From an uncultured Caulobacteraceae bacterium (GTDB taxonomy: Bacteria; Pseudomonadota; Alphaproteobacteria; Caulobacterales; Caulobacteraceae), in contig CALFYB010000337.1 of assembly GCA_937952995.1 (NCBI GenBank), forward strand, positions 1 to 6,994: 6,994 nt of DNA. The letters run 5' to 3'. A program made the position numbers and the translations under genes. The stretch's first letter is position 1; each line of letters opens with the position of its first letter. The notes beneath the pieces are model-generated. The model worked only from the letters and a program-made list of their open reading frames with translations, was not told the DNA's origin and ran no database searches. Positions 1 to 5,334 of this stretch are shown here, in pieces.

Positions 1-82
1 AGGCTTACAAAAATTCCATGCTGGAGCCCAAATTAGGCCTAGGATAGGGTTTAATGACAACCGCCCGCCAGGGTGGGACCTG

Positions 83-90
83 AGGTGAGG
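83..90 (+). promoter_or_regulatory. Ribosome binding site deciding the amidohydrolase start
   Basis: A purine-rich GAGGTGAGG-type stretch lies about 9 nt before the ATG at 100. It sits inside the longer reading that would begin with GTG at 73, so it favours the ATG at 100. The ATG start also gives the usual N-terminus of the family, a short polar lead followed by LDLVIRGGTLVDG. Confidence 0.55.
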
Positions 91-99
91 AAAAGCTGT

Positions 100-1854
100 A
101 TGACCGACTCAAGCCCTCTTTTGGATCTGGTGATCCGTGGCGGTACCCTCGTCGATGGATCGGGCGGACCGGCCTATCTCGGCGATGTTGGCATTAAGGA
201 TGGTCGCATTGTTGAGGTCGGGACTGTGACCTCTGAGGCCCGCCGCACGCTCGACGCAAAGGGGGCCCTGGTCACACCGGGTTTTGTCGACATCCACACC
301 CACTATGACGGCCAGGCGACTTGGGACGGCGTTCTCGCCCCCTCGTCAATCAATGGCGTCACATCGATCGCGATGGGCAACTGTGGCGTTGGCTTTGCCC
401 CCGCCCGCAAGGACAAGCATGATTGGCTGATTGCCCTGCTCGAAGGCGTCGAGGACATTCCCGGAACGGCCCTCGCCGAGGGACTAAGTTGGGACTGGGA
501 AACCTTCCCCGACTATCTCGACGCTCTGGCCCGCCGTAGATTTGCCGTCGATGTCGGGGCTCACGTTCCCCATGCCGCCTTGCGGGCCTATGTCATGGGC
601 GATCGGGGCGGCGATCACCTTGAGGTCCCGACAACCGCAGAGATCGACGAGATGGAGCGTTTGATCCTCGAGGCCGTGCAGGCCGGGGCCTTGGGCTTTT
701 CCACCTCTCGCACCTATGTCCACCGCTCGCGCAGCGGCGATTCCATCGGCACCCTTTCGGCAACAGAAGCCGAACTGATGGGTGCCGCGCGCGCCTTGAA
801 GGCGGCAGGGCGAGGGGTCATTCAACTGATCTCAGACGCCTACTTGACCCCGGATGATGAGTTTGCCGAACGAGAGCTGGGCCTGATCCGCACCCTTGCC
901 GGGGCCTGCGGCGGTAAACTGTCCTTTACGGTACAGCAAACCGATGATGCGCCTGACCGCTGGAAGTTCATCTCCGAGCGGGTGGAGGCGATGGTCAAGG
1001 ACGGCCTGCCGGTGAGTATGCAGGTCGCGCCCCGGCCTTTGGGGCTGATCCTGTCCTTTGCGGCAACGGTCAATCCGTTCTTCATCACGCCAACCTATCG
1101 CAGCCTCTTGAGCCTTCCGCTCGAGGCACGGCTGCTCAAATTGGCGGAGCCACAGGTTCGTGCGCAGATCCTGAAGGAGCATGCCGTCGGTGATGCCCCC
1201 GGCATGACGGCGGTAATCCTGCGCGGCTTTGGCAAGATGTTCCGCATGACCGATCCGGTCGATTATGAGCCTCGCACAGAAAATTCGCTCCAGGCCGAGG
1301 CCATGGCGCGCGGTATCGACGTGGCGGGCCATGTCTATGACACCTTGCTGGAGGAGGGCGGTCACCGCCTGATCTACCAGCCCCTGATCAACTATGCCCG
1401 AGGCGATCTGTCCGATGTCTATGGCATGATGACGGCCCCCAACAGCCTATATGGCCTGTCCGACGGCGGGGCCCATTGCGGCACCATCTGCGACGGCAGT
1501 TTCCCTACGACTTCGCTGGGCCTTTGGAGCAAGGGTGACCGGGCGGGCCGCAAGATCGCGCTTGAGACCCTGATCCATGGCTATACCCGCCGCAATGCCG
1601 AGCATGTCGGCTGGCATGACCGGGGCCTACTCGCACCCGGTATGCTGGCTGACATCAATGTCATCGATCAGGACGCCCTGTCGCTCAGCCCGCCAGAGAT
1701 TGTCCAGGACCTACCTGCGGGCGGTACCCGCCTCCTTCAAAAGGCCCACGGCTATCGCTGGACCCTGAAGAGCGGGGTCGTCACCTTCGAAAATGGCCAA
1801 TGGACCGGTGAACTGCCCGGACGACTGATGCGGGGCGATCAGGTCGCCGCCTAG
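100..1854 (+). CDS. D-aminoacylase-like amidohydrolase (N-acyl-D-amino-acid deacylase family)
   Basis: This is a 584-residue cytoplasmic metal-dependent hydrolase of amidohydrolase family 3, related to N-acyl-D-amino-acid deacylases, which cleave the acyl group from N-acyl-D-amino acids. What is seen: an N-terminal beta-sandwich piece (LVIRGGTLVDGSG, residues 10-22), then the metal motif DIHTHYDGQ with H66 and H68, the GNCGVGFAP loop with C95 (the bridging cysteine of D-aminoacylases), GFSTSRT at 199-205, SDGGAH with D455 as the likely catalytic aspartate, and a C-terminal return to the beta-sandwich (LAPGMLADINVID). The spacing of H66, H68 and C95 matches the family closely. Odd: where canonical enzymes carry a histidine in a THMR-like strand and another in ISHHK, this protein seems to have VIQLISD (240-246) and FTVQQT (276-281). 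Substrate is therefore uncertain; the family call is firm and the exact reaction is not. A longer GTG start at 73 is possible but less likely. The gene converges on the symporter gene and overlaps it by 4 bp. Confidence 0.85.
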   Translation: MTDSSPLLDLVIRGGTLVDGSGGPAYLGDVGIKDGRIVEVGTVTSEARRTLDAKGALVTPGFVDIHTHYDGQATWDGVLAPSSINGVTSIAMGNCGVGFAPARKDKHDWLIALLEGVEDIPGTALAEGLSWDWETFPDYLDALARRRFAVDVGAHVPHAALRAYVMGDRGGDHLEVPTTAEIDEMERLILEAVQAGALGFSTSRTYVHRSRSGDSIGTLSATEAELMGAARALKAAGRGVIQLISDAYLTPDDEFAERELGLIRTLAGACGGKLSFTVQQTDDAPDRWKFISERVEAMVKDGLPVSMQVAPRPLGLILSFAATVNPFFITPTYRSLLSLPLEARLLKLAEPQVRAQILKEHAVGDAPGMTAVILRGFGKMFRMTDPVDYEPRTENSLQAEAMARGIDVAGHVYDTLLEEGGHRLIYQPLINYARGDLSDVYGMMTAPNSLYGLSDGGAHCGTICDGSFPTTSLGLWSKGDRAGRKIALETLIHGYTRRNAEHVGWHDRGLLAPGMLADINVIDQDALSLSPPEIVQDLPAGGTRLLQKAHGYRWTLKSGVVTFENGQWTGELPGRLMRGDQVAA

Positions 1855-3101
1855 GCCTTGGCGGGCTCAGGCTCCGGCGTCTCCAGCTGATTTTCCCACT
1901 TGGCGACGACAACCGAGGCGACCGAGTTGCCAACGACGTTGGTGGCGCTACGGCCCATGTCGAGCAGGTGATCGACCGCAAGGATCAAGAGCAGTCCCGC
2001 CTCTGGGATCTTGAAATAGCCGAGGGTCGCGGCAATGACCACCAGCGAGGCGCGCGGCACCCCGGCAATGCCCTTTGATGTGATCATCAAGAGCAGCAGC
2101 ATCATGATCTGCTGGCCGATGCTCAGCTCGATGCCATAGGCCTGCGCGATGAACAGGGTCGCGAAGGTGCAGTACATCATCGAGCCGTCGAGATTGAACG
2201 AATAGCCCAGCGGCAGAACAAAGCTGGCAATCTTGCGCGACACGCCGAACTTCTGCAGCTGTTCAAGCGTGCGCGGATAGGCGGCTTCGGAACTGGCGGT
2301 CGAGAAGGCGAGCAACACCGGCTCACGCACGGCCGAAAATAGACCCATCCCTCTGGCCCCGATCACCGCAACAGCTGCCACAAGAAGAAGCCCCCAAAGC
2401 ACGCCCAGCGACAGATAGAACCCACCGACAAACTTAGCGTAGCTGAGAAGGACAATCAGACCCTGTGTGGCGACGGTCGAAGCGAGCGCCGCAAAGATCG
2501 CGAAGGGTGCAAACAGCATCACATAGCCGGTGATCTTCAGCATGACCTGCGACACCTGCTCGGCCAGCTGCAGCACGGCAGGGGCCTTGTCGTCGATGGA
2601 GGCGATCGCGGTACCGACAAAAATCGAGAACACCACGATCTGCAGGATCTCGTTATTGGCCATGGCCTCAACGATAGATTTGGGCACCAGGTGGGTGATG
2701 AAATCCTTGAAAGACAGGGATGTCGCATCGACCGAGCTGGCGGCGGTGATGTCCGGCAGCGGGATGTTGAGGCCAACACCGGGCGAAATTAGATGGACCA
2801 TGATCAGGCCGATGGTCAGGGACACGATAGAGGCGGTGATGAACCAGCCCATGGTCTTGGCCCCAACCCGTCCGATGGCGGCGGCATCTTCCATATGGGC
2901 GATCCCGACCACGAGGGTGGAGAACACCAGCGGGGCAATGATCATCTTGATCAGGCGAAGGAAAATGTCGGTGACGACGTTGAAGCCACCGGCGACGGCC
3001 TTAATCTGGGCTGGGTCACTGATGTTTTGATTGATCAAAAACCCGACCAAAATGCCGAGGATCATCGCCCCTGCGACAAAATAGGAAAACCGCCGCTGCA
3101 T
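1851..3101 (-). CDS. Dicarboxylate/amino acid:cation symporter (DAACS family)
   Basis: A 416-residue inner-membrane secondary transporter of the GltP/DctA/GltPh family, which imports glutamate, aspartate or C4-dicarboxylates with Na+ or H+. Hydrophobic helices fill most of the chain. The family signatures are present: SSE at 270-272 in the first re-entrant loop, PLGYSFNLDGS with N303-S307 (the NMDGT-type unwound segment of TM7), KGIAGVPRAS in the second re-entrant loop, and DHLLDMGRSATN in TM8 with D377, D381, R384 and N388. R384 aligns with the arginine (R397 of GltPh) that binds the side-chain carboxylate; neutral amino acid carriers lose it, so an acidic substrate is predicted. Glutamate, aspartate and succinate/malate cannot be told apart by eye. 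The start is set at MQRRFSYF because AGGGG lies 8 nt upstream; an in-frame TTG at 3143 would add 14 atypical residues. The C-terminal tail is acidic and proline-rich (PEPEPAKA). Confidence 0.92.
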   Translation of the reverse strand: MQRRFSYFVAGAMILGILVGFLINQNISDPAQIKAVAGGFNVVTDIFLRLIKMIIAPLVFSTLVVGIAHMEDAAAIGRVGAKTMGWFITASIVSLTIGLIMVHLISPGVGLNIPLPDITAASSVDATSLSFKDFITHLVPKSIVEAMANNEILQIVVFSIFVGTAIASIDDKAPAVLQLAEQVSQVMLKITGYVMLFAPFAIFAALASTVATQGLIVLLSYAKFVGGFYLSLGVLWGLLLVAAVAVIGARGMGLFSAVREPVLLAFSTASSEAAYPRTLEQLQKFGVSRKIASFVLPLGYSFNLDGSMMYCTFATLFIAQAYGIELSIGQQIMMLLLLMITSKGIAGVPRASLVVIAATLGYFKIPEAGLLLILAVDHLLDMGRSATNVVGNSVASVVVAKWENQLETPEPEPAKA

Positions 3102-3109
3102 AGAAATCG

Positions 3110-3114
3110 CCCCT
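3110..3114 (-). promoter_or_regulatory. Ribosome binding site deciding the symporter start
   Basis: AGGGG on the minus strand, 8 nt before the ATG at 3101. It supports this ATG over the upstream in-frame TTG at 3143. Confidence 0.5.
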
Positions 3115-3136
3115 GAACTGTCTCGAGCCCTGACAT

Positions 3137-3152
3137 TGCACAATCTGCCCCA
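3137..3152 (-). promoter_or_regulatory. Possible sigma-54 (-24/-12) promoter for the symporter gene
   Basis: The minus strand reads TGGGGCAGATTGTGCA. Against the sigma-54 consensus TGGCACGNNNNTTGCA it has the essential GG and GC at the right 12-bp separation and about 8 of 12 consensus bases. It would start transcription near 3126, leaving a ~25-nt leader that contains the ribosome binding site. Rhizobial dctA genes of the same transporter family are sigma-54 dependent, which makes it plausible. No DctD or NtrC-type site was recognised next to it, and a match of this quality can arise by chance. Confidence 0.28.
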
Positions 3153-3183
3153 CCTTGTCGCGGGCCAGTTGCAGGTGCCTCGT

Positions 3184-3396
3184 TCAAGCCTTTTTGAGGA
3201 ACTCGGTACGCAGGACGAGGCCCTTGACCTTTTCTACCCGACATTCGATCTCGTCCGGGTCTCCGGTCAGGCGGATGCCCTTGACCAAGGTGCCGCGTTT
3301 CAGGGTCACAGAGGTGCCCTTAACCTTCAGGTCCTTGATCAGGGTAACATTGTCACCATCGGCCAAGATCGTTCCGTTGCTGTCGCGGGTTTCCAT
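3184..3396 (-). CDS. PhnA/YjdM-domain protein (single-domain form)
   Basis: A 70-residue protein that matches the C-terminal domain of YjdM/PhnA-type proteins (often annotated 'alkylphosphonate utilization protein', although a direct role in phosphonate use is not established). Seen: the DSNGTILADGDNVTLIKDLKVKG opening region, the basic LKRGTLVKGIRL strand and the conserved LRTEFLKKA end. E. coli-type YjdM is about 111 residues with an N-terminal zinc ribbon; that part is absent, there are no cysteine pairs, and no remnant was seen upstream. This looks like the short stand-alone version and not a broken gene. The ATG at 3396 has a strong AGGAG (3403-3407) 6 nt upstream. It lies 82 bp before the symporter start on the same strand, so read-through into that gene is possible. 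Probably a small soluble cytoplasmic protein; molecular function unknown. Confidence 0.82.
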   Translation of the reverse strand: METRDSNGTILADGDNVTLIKDLKVKGTSVTLKRGTLVKGIRLTGDPDEIECRVEKVKGLVLRTEFLKKA

Positions 3397-3433
3397 GGGA
3401 AGCTCCTGTTTGGTGGGCGTTTAGAGCCTGTGT

Positions 3434-3443
3434 TGGTGCACCA
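3434..3443. promoter_or_regulatory. Short palindrome upstream of the PhnA-domain gene
   Basis: TGGTGCACCA is a perfect 10-bp palindrome lying 37-46 bp before the ATG of the PhnA-domain gene. It could be an operator, and each half resembles the TGGTGCA half of NtrC sites, but a full NtrC site needs two spaced halves, which are not present. No other promoter signal was recognised in the 50 bp between this gene and the repeat island. Confidence 0.2.
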
Positions 3444-3446
3444 CAA

Positions 3447-3547
3447 CCCCCTACCCCGGCTTCGCCGGTACTTCTCCCAGAGGGGGAAGATTTAGAACCC
3501 TCAGATCTTCCCCCTCTGGGGGAAGTGGCCCTAAGGGCCGAAGGGGG
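3447..3547. repeat. Large imperfect palindromic repeat (about 101 bp)
   Basis: Two ~43-bp arms (3447-3491 and 3505-3547) are near reverse complements around a 13-nt centre. Each arm can also fold on its own: the left holds CCGGCTTCGCCGG and the right holds CTTCCCCC-TCT-GGGGGAAG (3507-3525, perfect 8-bp stem) and GGCCCTAAGGGCC. The arms differ mainly in these inner hairpins, yet both versions keep self-pairing. It resembles the dispersed intergenic palindromes common in Caulobacterales genomes. It lies between the end of the DLH genes and the start of the PhnA-domain gene and has no coding content. Confidence 0.75.
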
Positions 3548-3556
3548 CCTTGTTTT

Positions 3557-3646
3557 AAAAAGTCCCCCTCACCCAACCCTCTCCCCCAAGGGGGCGAGGG
3601 CTTTTCTTACTTAGCCCTCTCCCTGAGGGAGAGGGTTGGGTGAGGG
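3557..3646 (-). terminator. Possible terminator of the DLH gene pair, formed by repeat copy A
   Basis: Read on the minus strand, the repeat's 11-bp G/C-rich outer stem and its inner hairpins are followed after GGGA-C by TTTTT (plus strand AAAAA at 3557-3561). It begins about 40 bp after the downstream DLH stop codon. The stem-plus-T-run arrangement suits an intrinsic terminator, although the hairpin is longer than usual and four bases separate it from the T run. Confidence 0.4.
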
Positions 3647-3652
3647 CCTTGT
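3562..3652. repeat. Palindromic intergenic repeat, copy A
   Basis: A 91-bp element whose 20-nt arms (3566-3585 and 3627-3646) are perfect reverse complements. Its first 41 nt (3562-3602) are identical to 5112-5152, and its last 40 nt (3613-3652) differ from 5164-5203 at only three bases. The element can be drawn as an 11-bp outer stem (CCCTCACCCAA with TTGGGTGAGGG) enclosing two hairpins, 3577-3600 and 3615-3635. No coding content; probably a small non-autonomous dispersed repeat. Confidence 0.85.
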
Positions 3653-3684
3653 CTTCCTCTTCGACCCGCTCCGAAACTAAAACC

Positions 3685-4362
3685 CTACATCTCGCCCTTA
3701 CGGCCCTGACGCTGAAATAGCTGCCGTGTCCTCAGCAGCGCCAGATTAGCGCTGTCGGCATGAAACCCATTGGGCGCGACAAAGGCGTGTCCCGCGTCAT
3801 AGAGCCAGACGGGCAGGTCCGGATGGGTCGCTTGGATCGCCTCCACATCAGCGGGTGGTATCAAGGCGTCGGTCCGGCCTAGGTGCAAGATGGTCGGGCA
3901 CTGGGGCGTCTGGTCCAGATAGTCGATGATCTGGCCGCCATAGAAGCTGCTGACCGCCGAGATGCCCTTGCACTGGCAGGCTGCGATCCAGGCCGCTGTG
4001 CCGCCAAAGCAAAAGCCCATGACAAAGACCGGCCCTTCGAGCGCGTCGACGGCGGCTTGAATGTCGGCACCACATTCCCCGCCCCATCCGGTCGCAGCGG
4101 CATAGGACGAGCGCTGGTCCAGCCTTGACGGGTCCATGTCCTGCGCGGCGAACCCTGCCTCAAATCGGCCGAGCAGGGACGGGCAGAGGACCTCGTATCC
4201 TTCTTGAGCGAACTGGTCAGCGAGGCTGCGGATATGGGGGGTAACCCCCCAGACCGCGTGCAAAATCACCAAGCCGCCGCGCCGTGCCTCTTGCGCGGGG
4301 GCGTGATAGGCATCGAGCGCAAAGCCATCGGCTTCGCTGATCAGTTTGATCGCAGCGCCCAC
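3685..4362 (-). CDS. Dienelactone hydrolase family protein, diverged copy lacking the activating Glu
   Basis: A 225-residue cytoplasmic alpha/beta hydrolase of the dienelactone hydrolase (DLH) family. DLHs open enol-lactones using a Cys-Asp-His triad; many family members are general esterases. Seen: nucleophile elbow GFCFGG with C118, GRTDALIP with D165 and DAGHAF with H192, in the usual order and spacing. Odd: the strand normally reading QEIFG, in which Glu36 activates the cysteine in the classical enzyme ClcD, reads LHAVWG, so residue 36 is alanine (codon GCG at 4255-4257). The start is a GTG at 4362, chosen because it gives a gapless alignment with the upstream paralog; no strong ribosome site precedes it. 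It lies 5 bp after the stop of that paralog, so translation is probably coupled. Identity with the paralog is about 40% over the first 169 residues by eye count. No aromatic-degradation gene is nearby, so a role with dienelactone is not supported. Confidence 0.88.
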   Translation of the reverse strand: MGAAIKLISEADGFALDAYHAPAQEARRGGLVILHAVWGVTPHIRSLADQFAQEGYEVLCPSLLGRFEAGFAAQDMDPSRLDQRSSYAAATGWGGECGADIQAAVDALEGPVFVMGFCFGGTAAWIAACQCKGISAVSSFYGGQIIDYLDQTPQCPTILHLGRTDALIPPADVEAIQATHPDLPVWLYDAGHAFVAPNGFHADSANLALLRTRQLFQRQGRKGEM

Positions 4363-4367
4363 GCGGC

Positions 4368-5048
4368 TCAGCCCGCGCCGTTGGCCATGAACAGCGCCAA
4401 GGTCCGCTCCCGCGCCAGCTTGGCATCGGCAAGATCGCTATCGGGGCGGCCATCATTGTTAAAGCCGTGGCCTGACGCCTCATAAATATAGACCGGCACC
4501 TGCGGCTGAGCGGCATTGATCGCGGCCTTGGTCTCGTCGGCGGGGATATGTCCGTCCTTGCGGCCAAAGTGGCAGATCACGGGACATTTGGGCGTCAGGC
4601 TGGCACTGGCAGCCACCTGACCGCCGTAATAGCTCGACCCTGCCGCAATGCCGTCGATGCGACCAGCCGCTTGCCAGGTCATAGCCCCGCCATAGCAGTA
4701 GCCGACCATAAAGACGGGTCCCTTGGCCTTGAGGTAGTTCACGCAGGCCGTCAGGTCGCCCATGGCATTGTCGAGCCCGTTGGCCACGGCGTGTTTGAAG
4801 CCGGCCTGTAGGCCTTCTGGATCGTGTGCAGCGGTGAAGCCGACCTCTTGGCGGTCGAACATCGACGGAGCCAAGGCTTCAAACCCTAGGGCGCTCCAGC
4901 GCTCCACATCGGCCTGAACATATTCATCAATGCCAAAGATCTCTTGGATGATGACAATTCCGCCCCGGCGTTGACCTTGGGCCTCGGCGTGAAGGGCCGT
5001 GAAACCGAACCCATCATGGGCACTGGTCAGGGTGATGGTCTGGCTCAT
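4368..5048 (-). CDS. Dienelactone hydrolase family protein, canonical active site
   Basis: A 226-residue cytoplasmic alpha/beta hydrolase, first gene of the tandem DLH pair. The full classical site is visible: E36 in IIQEIFG, nucleophile C118 in GYCYGG, D165 in GRKDGHIP and H194 in ASGHGF. Length (about 225-235 is usual) and motif spacing fit an intact enzyme. Such enzymes hydrolyse dienelactone to maleylacetate in chlorocatechol breakdown, or act as broader carboxylesterases; without neighbouring catechol genes the broader role is more likely. The ATG at 5048 has a GAGGA-type site about 7 nt upstream. The 63 bp between the start and repeat copy B must hold the promoter if the gene has its own, but no clear -35/-10 was recognised. 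It is co-directional with and 5 bp from the second DLH gene, which makes an operon very likely. Confidence 0.92.
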   Translation of the reverse strand: MSQTITLTSAHDGFGFTALHAEAQGQRRGGIVIIQEIFGIDEYVQADVERWSALGFEALAPSMFDRQEVGFTAAHDPEGLQAGFKHAVANGLDNAMGDLTACVNYLKAKGPVFMVGYCYGGAMTWQAAGRIDGIAAGSSYYGGQVAASASLTPKCPVICHFGRKDGHIPADETKAAINAAQPQVPVYIYEASGHGFNNDGRPDSDLADAKLARERTLALFMANGAG

Positions 5049-5111
5049 GGGGTTTCCTCAACCGCTTTTGGTGTTTGCCCTGTTTAAGAGCAAAGTCTGA
5101 CGGGAGTCGAG

Positions 5112-5203
5112 GTCCCCCTCACCCAACCCTCTCCCCCAAGGGGGCGAGGGCTAAGAACAGATGAGCCCTCTCTCTGTGGCAGAGGGTTGGGTGAGGGCCT
5201 TGT
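5112..5203. repeat. Palindromic intergenic repeat, copy B
   Basis: Second copy of the element at 3562-3652, in the same orientation, offset by exactly 1550 bp. The left 41 nt are identical to copy A; the right 40 nt carry three changes, one of which shortens the perfect outer pairing from 20 to 17 bp (5116-5132 with 5181-5197), and together they shorten the second inner hairpin from 9 to 6 bp. It lies upstream of the DLH pair and downstream of the FAD oxidoreductase. Confidence 0.85.
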
Positions 5204-5222
5204 TTGCCAAATACCCTCTCAT

Positions 5223-5309
5223 CCGTATTCCCCGCGAAGGCGGGGATCCAGATGATCGATTCTGGCCTGTGCGTAAGGGTCTGGGTCCCCGCCTTCGCGG
5301 GGAATACGG
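5223..5309. repeat. Inverted repeat of the CCCCGCGAAGGCGGGG family
   Basis: Two 29-nt arms (5223-5251 and 5281-5309) are reverse complements with a single mismatch (a T opposite G, which can wobble-pair in RNA) around a 29-nt loop. Each arm also contains its own hairpin, CCCCGC-GAAG-GCGGGG. Similar sequences are widely dispersed in alphaproteobacterial genomes as REP-like elements. It starts 26 bp after the FAD oxidoreductase stop codon and may act as a transcription or mRNA-end barrier, although no clear T run follows on the minus strand. Confidence 0.8.
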
Positions 5310-5334
5310 GGGAGCGTGTGAGGCCCTTATTTCC

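Noticed and set aside
34..43. Short overlapping palindromes TAGGCCTA and CCTAGG upstream of the amidohydrolase
   Set aside because: They are too short and unsupported by a recognisable promoter; nothing else could be identified in positions 1-82.
2530..3030. Long plus-strand reading frame (166 codons) opposite the symporter gene
   Set aside because: It is antisense to a strongly conserved transporter and is a by-product of GC-rich codon use.
3154..3169. Second possible sigma-54 site (CTGGCCCGCGACAAGG on the minus strand) before the symporter
   Set aside because: The -24 part fits but the -12 position lacks the required GC.
3136..3495. Plus-strand 119-codon reading frame opposite the PhnA-domain gene
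   Set aside because: It is antisense to a recognised gene with a good ribosome site, begins with TTG, runs into the repeat and shows no known domain.
4236..4250. Perfect GC hairpin GGGGGG-TAA-CCCCCC inside the downstream DLH gene
   Set aside because: It is explained by codons for the Trp-Gly-Val-Thr-Pro stretch; it might slow ribosomes but nothing else supports a function.
3685..5048. Interpretation of the DLH pair as part of a chlorocatechol or aromatic degradation cluster
   Set aside because: No catechol dioxygenase, cycloisomerase, maleylacetate reductase or LysR-type regulator gene is present in the window.
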